Of a stretch of DNA of 64,000 nucleotides, positions 36,155 through 45,829 are shown one piece after another. The notes below the pieces were generated by a model that made no database searches, was not told where the DNA came from, and saw nothing but the letters and a program-made list of their open reading frames with translations. Source of the DNA: Planctomycetia bacterium (GTDB lineage Bacteria > Planctomycetota > Planctomycetia > Pirellulales > Thermoguttaceae); NCBI GenBank assembly GCA_030527205.1, contig JAUNBG010000001.1:124001-188000 (forward strand), read 5' to 3'. The position numbers were made by a program, and so were the translations under genes. The first letter of the stretch is position 1; the number at the start of each line of letters is the position of its first letter.

Positions 36155-36961
36155 ATGCCCGTTAATCAAATTTGCCAACAAGATTGCATTGAAGGAATGC
36201 AATCTTTAAAAGAAAAAACCGTTGACCTTGTTTTTGCCGATCCTCCTTTTAATATTGGTTACAATTATGACGTTTATAACGATCGTCATTCGCCCGATGA
36301 ATATCTAAATTGGAGCGAAAATTGGTTACGGGAAGTTTATCGAATACTCAAACCAAACGGAACGCTTTGGTTGGCCATTGGCGATGACTTTGCCGCCGAA
36401 TTAAAAATCCTTTTAACGCATAAAATTGGAATGTTCTGTCGCAATTGGATTATTTGGTATTATACTTTTGGCGTTCATTGCCAAAAAAAGTTTACGCGCT
36501 CGCATACTCATTTGTTTTATATGGTTAAAAATGCAAATCGCTTTACATTCAACGATTCTGAAATTCGTGTTCCAAGCGCTCGCCAAACCATTTATCATGA
36601 CAAAAGAGCTTCCTCAAAAGGACGAATTCCAGACGATACCTGGGTTTTGCGACCGCAAGAAATTCCAAATGGTTTCGACGGAGAACAAAGCGTTTGGTAT
36701 TTCGCGCGCGTTTGCGGGACTTTTAAGGAAAGAGCCGGTTGGCATGGTTGTCAAATGCCGGAAAAAATTCTTGCTCGAATCATTCAGACATCGAGTAATC
36801 CCGGCGATCTGGTTCTTGATCCCTTTCTCGGAAGCGGGACAACCGTTGCCGTTGCGAAAAAACTTGGACGCCGCTATTTGGGTTTCGAACTTTCTGACTC
36901 TTATTTGCAAGCTTGTCAAAAACGCCTCGATTCAATCAAAGAAGGCGATCCAATATTGTAA
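36155..36961 (+). CDS. Solitary beta-class DNA methyltransferase (N6-adenine or N4-cytosine)
   Basis: A 268-residue site-specific DNA methyltransferase. Catalytic motif [12 protein letters not shown] (residues 28-37) comes first and the SAM-binding motif [14 protein letters not shown] (221-234) last, the beta-class order. The middle carries [14 protein letters not shown] and [10 protein letters not shown], common in MboII/HinfI-like enzymes. No restriction endonuclease or specificity gene is adjacent, so it is probably an orphan enzyme with a regulatory or housekeeping role, as CcrM is. The ATG follows no clear ribosome site. Its recognition site cannot be read from sequence. Confidence 0.85.
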   Translation: MPVNQICQQDCIEGMQSLKEKTVDLVFADPPFNIGYNYDVYNDRHSPDEYLNWSENWLREVYRILKPNGTLWLAIGDDFAAELKILLTHKIGMFCRNWIIWYYTFGVHCQKKFTRSHTHLFYMVKNANRFTFNDSEIRVPSARQTIYHDKRASSKGRIPDDTWVLRPQEIPNGFDGEQSVWYFARVCGTFKERAGWHGCQMPEKILARIIQTSSNPGDLVLDPFLGSGTTVAVAKKLGRRYLGFELSDSYLQACQKRLDSIKEGDPIL

Positions 36962-37090
36962 TGTTAATCAATTTCAAATCCGCCAACCCTTGACCAAACA
37001 GGCGGACAGCAAAAAAGTCAATTTCCGTTCTTCATATCGACTTTTATATATTGCTTCAGTATTCATTCCGCGTCCATTGCATATCGATTG

Positions 37091-37130
37091 AAACTGACGA
37101 ACAAGTTATTAAACTGACGAACAAGTTATT
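37091..37130. repeat. 20-base tandem duplication at the wzc stop codon
   Basis: AAACTGACGAACAAGTTATT occurs twice head-to-tail (37091-37110, 37111-37130). The right copy overlaps the stop codon of the tyrosine autokinase gene; the other lies just downstream of it. Confidence 0.85.
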
Positions 37131-39684
37131 GATTTGACGAAAGCGTTGAATGAGGAGGCGGCATTTGGGACGGCTCCGAAGAACTTGAATTATTTGAGTT
37201 GACGCTTGAATCTTTATAATCATAGCCGTATCCTGCTCCGTATCCGTAACACCGGCCATATCTGTGCTGTTGTTCATAACCATAACCGTATCCATATCCG
37301 TATCCGTATTTCGCATCGGTTTCCTGGGGCGTTGCAAATTCATTATAAACTGGATTCTTTTTATGGCAGTTGACAATACAACCTAAAATATTGGCATTAA
37401 CTCCCTGTAAAATGCCGACGCCTTGAATGGCTGAGGAACGATCATGTTTTCGAATTCGTGTGCAATAAATTACATGATCGACATTTGTCGCAATAATCGA
37501 TGTATCGGAAATCATCAAAACGGGCGGAGTATCAATCAGAATAATGTCATACTGCGGACGCAATTCGTCGAGGCATTCCTTCAAAATGGGGGTTGCCAAA
37601 AGTTCTGCTGAATTTTTTCTCGGTTTGCCGCCGGGAATAATCGATAAATGCTTGATTTTCGTTGGCTGAATAATGCTGCTTAATTCAATTTTTTTCGATA
37701 AATAGTCATTGAATCCCAAGGAATTATCAATATTGAACAATTTGTGAATGTTCGGTTTTCGCAGATCAAGATCAATCAAGAGAACGTTCAAATCTGTTTG
37801 GGCCAATGTAATGGCCAAGTTGCTGATAAAAAAAGTCTTGCCGTCGGCAGAATAAGGACTGGTAAACTGAAGAATTTTTTTATTGCGATTTAAAACAGAA
37901 GTTTGAATGATCGTTCGAAGTTGACGAAATATTTCATTTTGCGGCGAGTTTGCTGCATAATAAGAAATGAGTTGCGCAACCGGTACTCCTTGTTCCGAAG
38001 AAAGGTTTTTCTTATACTTCGATTGAAAAAAGACGGAAGGGATCTGCATAAGAAGCGGAATACCCAAACGATTTTGAACTTCCTGAGGCGTTCTGAATGT
38101 TGTATCAATTATGTCAAGGACAATTGTAATTGAAGCGCCACACAAAGTTCCAAACAAGATTCCCAGGAAGATATTGAACCATAAAATAGGATAAACAGGA
38201 GACTTCAACTCGATAGCCGGTTCAATGATTTCAATTTGATAACCTCCATAATTTTTCAATAGGGCGAGCTCATCGAGTTTTTTGTCCATATTGGAACGAA
38301 TGTCTTGTTGAGAAAGAACGGCCAATTTTTTCATTTCCAAGGTTTCATAAAACTGAACAATCTCTCGAACTTTTTCGTTTTGTTTATTGATATAACCGAT
38401 AATTTCGGCCTGTTTTGCGAGAAGACCCTCGACTCTTTTTTCCAAAACGTTAATATAAACCTCAAGAATTTTGGGATAAGTAAACATTCCAAGTTTATTT
38501 TCTGTTACAAAAGCATTGTCAGAAATCCCCAGCTTTTCTCTTTTAATTTTTTGAAGTTCATCCAATTGACTTTGAAGTTTTGCTATCTGTTGACTGTCAG
38601 CTCCGTAACGCTGTCCCAAATCAGCCATTTTCAAATAAATATCGGCCGTTTTTTCAACTTCAATATTGAGCGCCGCAGTCGCCATCATTGACCGAATCAT
38701 ATCTTCCTGACGGCTTCCTTGAGCAATCGATATGATTTTTGCCATGAAATTTCCCTCTTCGTCGCTGGCGCTCAGAATTGAGACAATTTCAGCATCAGGG
38801 ATATCCTCAAATTTTCTGCCGGCAATCATTGTATTGACCTGTTTAAGTCTATTTTGATAACCAAGGACTTCAATATCAATTTCAACCTGCTTGTTTTCGA
38901 GTTCTTGCAGTTTGGCCAAATAATTGTTATTGGTTCGGTCACCCAAATAAACCGCCGGCGTTTTATTGATATATTGTTGAAGATCTTCATTAGCCGCTTT
39001 AATTGAGGCTTCGAGATCTTCCAATCCCTTTTGAACTGTATTCGTAATAACATCGGCAGTTTGCTTATATTTTTGACGAAAATAGTTGTCAAACTGTTTT
39101 ATGATTTCTTCCAGAACAATGGCCGCTTCCAACGAATCGGGCGACTTATAGGTTACAACAATGACATTGGCCTTTTTAAAATCTCCCTGGCCGCCGACTT
39201 TTGCGGAAAGATTGTCAAGGATATTTTGGCAACCCAATAAAATGCCCTGACTAAAATCAATATTTTGGATAAACTGTTTTTTTTCCGGGGATTCATTGAG
39301 AGCGTTCCAGGTATCGGCCATAACTTTTTCGCTTTTAATTAAGGCAATAACCGTATTCATAAACTTTTCGTCAACGTTTCGACTGGTTATTTCTGAAGAA
39401 CGTCCGATAAGAATCCCGGAGTTTTGATACGAAACATAAAAAGATGCCTTCGATTGATAAACATTCGGAGTTATTGTATAAAAATAAAAGGAAACTCCAA
39501 TCCCAAGAATGATACAAAAGATGATAAAATGTATTCGCCTTTTGAGTATATGTAAAAGATCAAAAAAAGTCATGGATGAAAAATCATTTTGAGCATCCAT
39601 ACTCAGACGCGGCTGCAAAACAGAGAGGTCGTAACCGTTATTTTTTCGAGAATTAGAAAAATGACTTTTTTTGTTATTACTCAT
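37126..39684 (-). CDS. Wzc-type polysaccharide chain-length regulator and tyrosine autokinase
   Basis: An 852-residue inner-membrane protein. A Wzz-like N-terminal domain has a helix at about residues 50-68, a long coiled-coil periplasmic part and a second helix near 490-510. The cytoplasmic BY-kinase has a Walker A region TSPYSADGKTFFISN, Walker A' VLLIDLDLRKPN and Walker B ILIDTPP. It ends in a tyrosine-rich tail KYGYGYGYGYGYEQQ then YGRCYGYGAGYGYDY, the usual autophosphorylation site. It should govern capsule or exopolysaccharide export. ATG 39684 has GGAAG upstream; the extra codons to TTG 39720 are rejected. A good promoter lies at 39915-39943. No glycosyltransferase cluster adjoins it. 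Confidence 0.9.
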   Translation of the reverse strand: MSNNKKSHFSNSRKNNGYDLSVLQPRLSMDAQNDFSSMTFFDLLHILKRRIHFIIFCIILGIGVSFYFYTITPNVYQSKASFYVSYQNSGILIGRSSEITSRNVDEKFMNTVIALIKSEKVMADTWNALNESPEKKQFIQNIDFSQGILLGCQNILDNLSAKVGGQGDFKKANVIVVTYKSPDSLEAAIVLEEIIKQFDNYFRQKYKQTADVITNTVQKGLEDLEASIKAANEDLQQYINKTPAVYLGDRTNNNYLAKLQELENKQVEIDIEVLGYQNRLKQVNTMIAGRKFEDIPDAEIVSILSASDEEGNFMAKIISIAQGSRQEDMIRSMMATAALNIEVEKTADIYLKMADLGQRYGADSQQIAKLQSQLDELQKIKREKLGISDNAFVTENKLGMFTYPKILEVYINVLEKRVEGLLAKQAEIIGYINKQNEKVREIVQFYETLEMKKLAVLSQQDIRSNMDKKLDELALLKNYGGYQIEIIEPAIELKSPVYPILWFNIFLGILFGTLCGASITIVLDIIDTTFRTPQEVQNRLGIPLLMQIPSVFFQSKYKKNLSSEQGVPVAQLISYYAANSPQNEIFRQLRTIIQTSVLNRNKKILQFTSPYSADGKTFFISNLAITLAQTDLNVLLIDLDLRKPNIHKLFNIDNSLGFNDYLSKKIELSSIIQPTKIKHLSIIPGGKPRKNSAELLATPILKECLDELRPQYDIILIDTPPVLMISDTSIIATNVDHVIYCTRIRKHDRSSAIQGVGILQGVNANILGCIVNCHKKNPVYNEFATPQETDAKYGYGYGYGYGYEQQHRYGRCYGYGAGYGYDYKDSSVNSNNSSSSEPSQMPPPHSTLSSNQ
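37275..37311. repeat. Hexanucleotide repeat coding for Gly-Tyr units
   Basis: ATATCCGTATCCGTAT-type hexamers inside the wzc 3' end code for a run of Gly-Tyr. Slippage in steps of six would change the number of tyrosines without shifting the frame. Confidence 0.6.
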
Positions 39685-39914
39685 ACAGCTTCCATTATAT
39701 TTACAAATTAGCCTTGACAAGAGCGAACGTCAGGATTCATTAATAAAAACTCAAGTAATTGAAAATCCATTTGTTTCACAAAAAACTCCGGTTTCGTAAC
39801 AGTTTAGCGAAAAGAGTAAAATATGAAACAAGTTCGATACAAAAACAGGATTAAAGAGTTTAAATTATCTTATTGTCAAAATAATGCTGATTTTGTTAAA
39901 TTCCAACTAAATCT

Positions 39915-39943
39915 ATTATAGTCTTGCCGGATGAATTTGTCTA
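39915..39943 (-). promoter_or_regulatory. Promoter of the tyrosine autokinase gene
   Basis: On the - strand, TAGACA (39938-39943) and a perfect TATAAT (39915-39920) are separated by 17 bases. The leader to ATG 39684 would be about 225 bases. Confidence 0.6.
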
Positions 39944-39969
39944 GACCTCGGGCAAAAACAGAAAAAAGA

Positions 39970-40018
39970 GAACTCAATGCGTAAACGTTCCGATTATTTT
40001 ATTTACAGTTTAAATGAG
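39970..40018. repeat. Family 2 element remnant
   Basis: ACTCAATGCGTAAACGTTCC is a family 2 left end and TTTACAGTTTAAATGAG looks like a right end joined straight to it, with the middle missing. Confidence 0.4.
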
Positions 40019-40132
40019 CAGAAAGACAAAAATTCATTTATATCTTGAAAAAGGTCAATATAATTATTGATAATCAAGCTTATGAACAACCGGATCATTA
40101 GATTCGCAGACGCGAAAATGTCAAGCAGATAA

Positions 40133-40157
40133 GAAAGAGGGAACCGGTCCCTCTTTC
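40133..40157 (-). terminator. Perfect 10-bp hairpin after the crystallin-like gene
   Basis: GAAAGAGGGA (40133-40142) pairs with TCCCTCTTTC (40148-40157) around a 5-base loop. It stands about 70 bases past the stop of the - strand gene at 40230. Only a short T-rich stretch follows, so termination is likely but not certain. Confidence 0.6.
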
Positions 40158-40229
40158 GGGGGCGAAATAGAATTCCAGATCTGATTCAGAGAGAAAATCG
40201 GATCCGGTTTACAAAACCCAATATAAAAA

Positions 40230-40568
40230 TCAACCGCCGCAAGCAACCGGAGTAATATCGATTGTTTCGGTATATTGAAGAGGACGGCCATGTTTGACGT
40301 CTGCTTTGGGAAGCCGAATGAAAAGCGTTTCGCTTTTGTATTCCGCAGTCATATTTTCGATATGAACGCCTTCTTCAATTTCCCAACTATGAATCGGCAC
40401 AAAGTCCTGACTCTCTTTCGGTTGAACAGAAAGACTCAATTTTCCGTCTGCGAGAACAAGTTGCATTGATTGACAGTTCGCACAGGGAATATGAGCTTCA
40501 ATAACGTATTCGGTTTTACGATCAATCATCTGAAGTGATTGGCAAAGTTCTGATGTTGCACTTGACAT
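40230..40568 (-). CDS. Small crystallin-like (HSP20-type) protein, paralogue 1
   Basis: A 112-residue protein with an all-beta pattern like the alpha-crystallin domain: YVIEAHIPCANCQSMQLVLA, DGKLSLSVQP, HSWEIEEGVHIENMTAEY, ETLFIRLPK. The LFIRLPK strand matches the GxLxxxLPK end of HSP20 domains, but the usual flanking arms are missing and a CxxC pair is present. A clear paralogue is at 49269 (shared EGVH, MT-EY, L--RLPK, LQY-E-I-I). AAGGAGA gives a very strong ribosome site, suggesting high expression. A chaperone role is inferred. Confidence 0.65.
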   Translation of the reverse strand: MSSATSELCQSLQMIDRKTEYVIEAHIPCANCQSMQLVLADGKLSLSVQPKESQDFVPIHSWEIEEGVHIENMTAEYKSETLFIRLPKADVKHGRPLQYTETIDITPVACGG

Positions 40569-41031
40569 TTAATTTCTCCTTCTATGAAAATTTTTACTTG
40601 AATCAATCCAAATGAAAAGTCAGCGCTTTTCTTAATAGATTGTTTTATTGTTCGAGTCATTATTTCCTTTTTAACGTTTCCCAAATCGTCCGACCTTTTT
40701 CGAAACGATTGATTTTTGACGCTTTATTTTCTTGAAAAAAGTATTAGCATTAAAATTTTGTCATTTTTAAGCCAAATGCTTGTTTTTCCGAAAACGTCAT
40801 TCGTTACAAAAAGAGTCGTTCAATTCCAAAAACAGAAACTTGTTTCTGCGCCAGGGAAAATGAATTTGGGAAACCTGCACAAAATGAGAATACATTAAGA
40901 AATGAAAACGAATTGGCGCAAAGTATTTTTTGCAGGAATATTCTGTCTGGGGGAAAATGAGGTTTAAGGGGACAAAAATCGGGGGAATCTTTTTTATGGC
41001 AAAGTCAACTTCGACAACGATTCCTTCAAAA

Positions 41032-41139
41032 AGAATGTTCTAAAAATCTGTTGGGAACGCGGGCGTCTCGTCAGGAACTGATTTTTGTGGCGTTTTCCGA
41101 ATGGAGTTTATTGCAAAAAAACAGTTTTTTTGAACTTTT
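41032..41139 (+). repeat. Family 1 TIR element, copy 8
   Basis: AGAATGTTCTAAAAATCTG at the left, AACAGTTTTTTTGAACTTTT at the right, core GGGAACGCGGGCGTCTCGTC. One arm of the internal hairpin is partly deleted. Confidence 0.7.
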
Positions 41140-41251
41140 TATAAATAATTGTCTGACATTGCGGTTGACCGATTTAATAACCGGGAATCATCAAAAGATT
41201 TGAACCATAAAAAGGCTTTTTAGTAACTTTTCAAAAGATTAAAACTTGATC

Positions 41252-41280
41252 TTGCATTGATTCGAAATAATTTGTATTCT
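41252..41280 (+). promoter_or_regulatory. Possible promoter of the duplicated helical protein gene
   Basis: TTGCAT and TATTCT are separated by 17 bases, on the + strand. The leader would be about 340 bases, and both boxes are imperfect. Confidence 0.3.
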
Positions 41281-41625
41281 TAAAAATGATTCTCGTTTTG
41301 CGCAGTTTTTACAAAATTCTGTCGATTTGAGAAATTTTGAAAGATTCTGTTTCTTTTCCGTTGTTCATTATTTATCAAAATGGGAAAAATGACAAACGGA
41401 AACAGAAACGATTTTATTCAACCGCATTGAAAGTCCGGAAATATTTTTTCGCAAATCGGGCAATGATCAGGAATTTCCAACGGGCTTGAGAAACTTTTTA
41501 TTTTCTTATTTTTGACCGTCCTATTTGCAACCTGATTATCGAACGAATAAAAACCCTTCTTGCGGAATGTTCTTTGTTATTATTTGAACGGCCTTATCTC
41601 ATTTATATTCGGCGAGAGTTTTTCA

Positions 41626-44118
41626 ATGAAAAATAAATCCAATAACAAATGTTTATTTGAAATTATTTTAACGAACAAATGGTCAAAAGCTTTTTTGATT
41701 TTTTCGATAATATTGTTTGGAAAAGATTTTCTGTTTGAAAAGAATTTCCATTTCGCGCTGGGTCAACAAACTTTTTCTTATGAAAACAATCCTTTGTCGT
41801 TGCCGTTTGGCGAAAATTATTCGCAAAAGAACTCAAATTTTGCCAATGTTTCTTCCCAACCCTCGTCGGCTTCTTTGCAGAGCCCTTCGAATCATTCTTC
41901 GCCTGGCCGACAAAAAAATGTTCCTTTGATGAGTTATCATCAAACAGAAGAATCTTCAACTCAACCGTCTTTGCAAAATATTGATTTTGTTTCGCCCGGT
42001 TCAAGTTCTTATGGGGCCAATCAGAATAATTCTCCCGCGCCTTTGCAGCCTGGCCAACCAGGTTTTTTAAATAATTCGTCGAATGCAATCAATCCGGTCA
42101 ACCCGAGCCCGTCAACCGTTGAAAATCAAAATAATCAATCGGGAACTGCCGGGACAAATGCAACAGGAACTCCCAGAAATCCTGAGACTTCAAATTCATC
42201 CAAAGAAACGAACAATGACAAACTTTTTATTCCTTATTTAAAAAAGCCTGTCTCGGAAATGATTACAGGTCAGGACTGTTATTTGGAAGAACTTTTAAAT
42301 AACTCCTATTCGCATCTGGATCGTTATCAACGCATTCATGCCTATTGGACGTTGACCGAAAAATTAGCAATTTATAATATTTATATTAAACAAATGCTGG
42401 ATATTCAAGAATGTCTGAATCGTTATCCCAATATTGACAGCATTCCGCAGAACGTTCGGCCATTATTGACAACGACTCGAATTTTGGCGCAACAAAAAAT
42501 AAAAGAAGCAGAAATTGATTTTGTCATGGAACAATATCAATTCATTTCGCAATATCAAAGAAATCAATCCTATTTGAATGAAACATTATTGAACGCCAAT
42601 CAATCAATTTCAAGATCAGATCAATTAAAGAAAATTCTTCCGATTCCTGTTTCCTTGCCGACTCTTAATCCTTATCAAACCCGTTTTGAAGAAATGTCGA
42701 AAACTCGTCGACTTTCCAAAATTGCTCAAAAATTAAATCTGACGATTCCGCTTCAATATCAAGTCATTGTCAATCGTTTAAATGAGGTCAATCAGTCGTT
42801 TATTTGCCTGAAAACGTTATTCCTTAATAAAGAATCCAAAGAAGAACAACTTTTTAACGCCCTGGAAAAAAATACTCAAGCCAAATTAAAATTTGTTCAG
42901 GCCGTTTTTACTTATAATCGAATGATCGCCGCTTATGTTTCGGAAACCGTTGGCAATCAACTTTTGGGGGAACGATATTTTTCAACGCTCAATCTTCATT
43001 ATTTAACCCCTTCGCAAATTAAGAAGAAAATGGAATTGCCGATTAATCCGGCAGCTAAAATTGATGTCGGACAAAATCGAAAACATCAAACGTTTCGACC
43101 TGTTGTTTCCCAAACGTTCATTTCAAACAATTCGATTGTTCGAGGCCAAGACCCGCTTGACCCCAATAGTCAAGCAAATTCAGTCGAATCAGACAGTTTA
43201 GATAAACCAACTGTTTCCAATTCGCCCGTTATTCCCAACGTTAATTCGCCTTCCATTCCAAACGCAACAAATTTGGATTCCAAGGCGATAACAGAACCGT
43301 CCAAACGAGAAGTTCCGGAAGAAGTCCGCCGTCAAATCAATGATCTTTCTGCAACTCTTTTTCCAATCTTGACAGCGCAAAGCGGCGCCGGAGATTCTCC
43401 GATAATTGAAATTCCTTTAACGTTGAATGAAGCGGTTTCCAAAAGTTGGGAAGCCCGTCAACGGCTTGATATTGTTGAAGCGTATTGGAAATTACGAACA
43501 ACATTATCCAAACTTGAAGTTGAAAAAACAATCGAAGCCAAAGGACGTCAAACTCTTCTTAATTTGGACAAAAATCAAAAAGAATCTCAAACCCCTTTGA
43601 CCCCTGAATTGGAAAATGTAATACGAAATTATCTGGTTTTTCTGAACGACAGCCTGGCTCGTATTGCCAGTTTGAAAATAGCGGTTCGCAATGAACAGAT
43701 CGAATTAATGACCAAAATGAATCGAGCAACAGAAAATGGTTGGCCGATTCCAACAACGCTTCCTTTTGCCGGCCCAACTTATAATCTCGAGTCGGATCGA
43801 AACTTGCGCTTCAATTTTATCCTGTTGACCGAAAGCGTTTTAATTCCTGAAAAAATGAAAGCCATTGAAGAATTTTCGATCAAAATGGGGCCAAAAGAAA
43901 ATCTTTTACAGCCAGAAATAAATGCTTTCGCAAATAATGAAGACGCAATCATTTATTTGAAAATTCTCGATAATAAGCGCTCAATGGCTCTTTCATTCAT
44001 TCAAATGATTGAATCGTTAAATATTTCCGTCGCTCGATATGTTTCCAATTATTCCGAATCATTTATCCCCAATGACATTTTCATTAACAGTCTTATCGGA
44101 AGCGTCGGAACGGAATGA
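41626..44118 (+). CDS. Large exported helical protein with an internal domain duplication
   Basis: An 830-residue protein not recognised by name. An N-terminal hydrophobic helix (about 18-35) is a signal or anchor. Residues about 50-215 are Ser/Asn/Pro/Gln-rich and disordered. Then come two long all-helical domains, about 218-455 and 596-825. Their openings align (LEELLNNSYSHLDRYQRIHA-YWTL with LNEAVSKSWEARQRLDIVEA-YWKL) and both end in an ARYVS/AAYVSE-like segment. The pattern recalls TolC-type outer-membrane efflux proteins, but no barrel strands are obvious. ATG 41626 follows GGCGAGAG and is chosen over 41560. It stands alone, followed by a probable terminator. Confidence 0.6.
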   Translation: MKNKSNNKCLFEIILTNKWSKAFLIFSIILFGKDFLFEKNFHFALGQQTFSYENNPLSLPFGENYSQKNSNFANVSSQPSSASLQSPSNHSSPGRQKNVPLMSYHQTEESSTQPSLQNIDFVSPGSSSYGANQNNSPAPLQPGQPGFLNNSSNAINPVNPSPSTVENQNNQSGTAGTNATGTPRNPETSNSSKETNNDKLFIPYLKKPVSEMITGQDCYLEELLNNSYSHLDRYQRIHAYWTLTEKLAIYNIYIKQMLDIQECLNRYPNIDSIPQNVRPLLTTTRILAQQKIKEAEIDFVMEQYQFISQYQRNQSYLNETLLNANQSISRSDQLKKILPIPVSLPTLNPYQTRFEEMSKTRRLSKIAQKLNLTIPLQYQVIVNRLNEVNQSFICLKTLFLNKESKEEQLFNALEKNTQAKLKFVQAVFTYNRMIAAYVSETVGNQLLGERYFSTLNLHYLTPSQIKKKMELPINPAAKIDVGQNRKHQTFRPVVSQTFISNNSIVRGQDPLDPNSQANSVESDSLDKPTVSNSPVIPNVNSPSIPNATNLDSKAITEPSKREVPEEVRRQINDLSATLFPILTAQSGAGDSPIIEIPLTLNEAVSKSWEARQRLDIVEAYWKLRTTLSKLEVEKTIEAKGRQTLLNLDKNQKESQTPLTPELENVIRNYLVFLNDSLARIASLKIAVRNEQIELMTKMNRATENGWPIPTTLPFAGPTYNLESDRNLRFNFILLTESVLIPEKMKAIEEFSIKMGPKENLLQPEINAFANNEDAIIYLKILDNKRSMALSFIQMIESLNISVARYVSNYSESFIPNDIFINSLIGSVGTE

Positions 44119-44274
44119 TTTATTCCGCTGACTGAATCGCGGATCGTTGAGACGCAAGCCTTGTTTGTAAGTCCTGAACGACAAATCAATCTCTTTTGCG
44201 CGAAACCTTGCGTCCATTCCGGATTCGATATATTTGACCTAAATTCTGATTGAATTCTTAATGAAAACGATTAT

Positions 44275-44313
44275 GGGCGTTCGCTCATTTAAATCAAACG
44301 CCCCAGCTTTTCT
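44275..44313 (+). terminator. Probable terminator after the duplicated helical protein gene
   Basis: GGGCGTT (44275-44281) pairs perfectly with AACGCCC (44297-44303), followed by CAGCTTTTC. The T-run is short. The remainder of the 320-base gap shows nothing. Confidence 0.5.
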
Positions 44314-44436
44314 CAATGATCTTCTTCTCGGAAAAATCGGATTGCGTTATTGTTCCGCGTTAAGTTTCGCCTTCGACGGGCGCCCTTTGCATTGACCTTT
44401 TTTGATTCATTTACGAAAAACTGGTCTTAAGTAAAA

Positions 44437-45510
44437 TCAAAATTCTTCGCAAAGAACTTTGGGATAAAATTTTGAGGTCGAATCGGACTCCCAACCAATT
44501 TTGACTCGAGAAAGAAACCAATCTTTTCCTTTGGTTTTATTCCCCTGGAAAAAAAGCCAGGTTTGACCTTTCTCATCAACAAAGATCCCCGGATGTCCCG
44601 ATTCTGATTCGTTCCATTGTCCCGTTGGACCGTTGGGAATAAATGGCAAATTCCAAACCCGACGCCAAACAATTCCGTCATTGCTTATTGCCAGGCCTAT
44701 CTGTTGCGGATCATTATTAAACCCGCCGGCATAAAACATATAAAGTTTCCCGTTTTTCTCGATTATGGTTGGCGCTTCAATACAATTGGTTTCCCAATTG
44801 AGTTCCGGTTCAAGAATCGATCCGTCAAAAGCCAATTTCCAACGCTCCGGTCTGAATTCCTGTTCTGGATCAGACGCATTTGCGTCTATTATTTCGGCGG
44901 TCGCAACAACAAGTTTTTGCTTTTTGCCTTCTGGATCTCGCGTTGCCGCATAAAGAAACCATTGATTCTCAAATGAGATCAATTCGGCATCAATGGCCCG
45001 ACCGTTTGTCCAATTCCCCTTTGGATGAAAAATCGGATTTTGCGAATGCGGTCGAAAATGAGTTCCGTCGTTTGACCAGGCGCAACAAATGGCGTCTTTT
45101 GGGCCGTTTCCATAGGTTTGGTAAAACAGAAAAACTTTATCTGATATAACTTTTGCGCAAGGAGCGCAAAGTCCTTTTTCGTCGCATTCCTGCATTGGAA
45201 GAATATTGGCCAAAAATTCCCAATGGATTAAATCAGAACTTTCTGCAACTCCGATCGTCCAGCCAAATTCCCGATTTCCAATTTTTTGCGGCGGAAAAGA
45301 AAAATAAAGCAAATAACGATCCTGAAAACGAACAACGGACGGATCTTTCGAAAAAGTTCCCGAGGCCCAATGCATTAATGGATTCTTTAACGCAGGAAAA
45401 TCTTCCGGCGTTATTGAAGTTTCGATATTTTGACCTAAAGCGAACGAAACGAAAAATGTTAGATATAACGACATAAAAAACAAAGAACAATGCCATTTTG
45501 TTCGTTTCAT
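44437..45510 (-). CDS. Secreted GH43-like five-bladed propeller glycosidase
   Basis: A 357-residue exported protein (signal MKRTKWHCSLFFMSLYLTFF). The beta-propeller of clan GH43/32 is seen: FSKDPSVVRFQDRYLLYFS with the likely base Asp, WTNGRAIDAELISFENQWFL with the middle Asp, and NCIEAPTIIEKNGKLYMFYA with the acid Glu. Such enzymes cut arabinose, xylose or fructose residues from plant or microbial glycans; the linkage here is open. AAGGA precedes the ATG. A family 1 element lies upstream, and the next - strand gene (WbsX/GH99-like) is 800 bases away, beyond repeat copies. Confidence 0.82.
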   Translation of the reverse strand: MKRTKWHCSLFFMSLYLTFFVSFALGQNIETSITPEDFPALKNPLMHWASGTFSKDPSVVRFQDRYLLYFSFPPQKIGNREFGWTIGVAESSDLIHWEFLANILPMQECDEKGLCAPCAKVISDKVFLFYQTYGNGPKDAICCAWSNDGTHFRPHSQNPIFHPKGNWTNGRAIDAELISFENQWFLYAATRDPEGKKQKLVVATAEIIDANASDPEQEFRPERWKLAFDGSILEPELNWETNCIEAPTIIEKNGKLYMFYAGGFNNDPQQIGLAISNDGIVWRRVWNLPFIPNGPTGQWNESESGHPGIFVDEKGQTWLFFQGNKTKGKDWFLSRVKIGWESDSTSKFYPKVLCEEF

Positions 45511-45555
45511 AAAAGTTTTTCCTTATTTTGATTTTTCTGTTTGGAAATTTGTCAA

Positions 45556-45664
45556 AGTAAGTTCCAAAACCCGCTGGGAGCGCGAACGTCTCGTCCGCTG
45601 GAACTGGTTTTTGCGACGTTTTCCGAATTGAGTTTATTGTAAAAACAGGTTTTTAGAACTTTCT
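45556..45664 (+). repeat. Family 1 TIR element, copy 9, with 4-bp flanking duplication
   Basis: Ends AGTAAGTTCC and AGAACTTTCT. TCAA stands at both borders (45552-45555 and 45665-45668). The internal hairpin GCGAACGTCTCGTCCGC has one mismatch. Confidence 0.85.
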
Positions 45665-45829
45665 TCAAGGATAAACGCAAGAATGCCCCTTCATATTCAA
45701 GTCCATAAAAAATCCCCGATTATTGCGTTCGCAATTTCAGCAACGACAAACTGGTCTAAAAGCGAACCCTGTCGCCAAAATCAGCTCCAAAAATCGCTCG
45801 ATTTTTTTCTTCATAAAAATATAAACTGC

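Larger units (their letters stand above)
40569..41625. other. Long divergent intergenic region
   Basis: A 1.06-kb gap between divergent genes. It contains family 1 copy 8 at 41032-41139 and a candidate promoter at 41252-41280; the 40716-40898 frame has no ribosome site. Nothing else was recognised. Confidence 0.5.
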
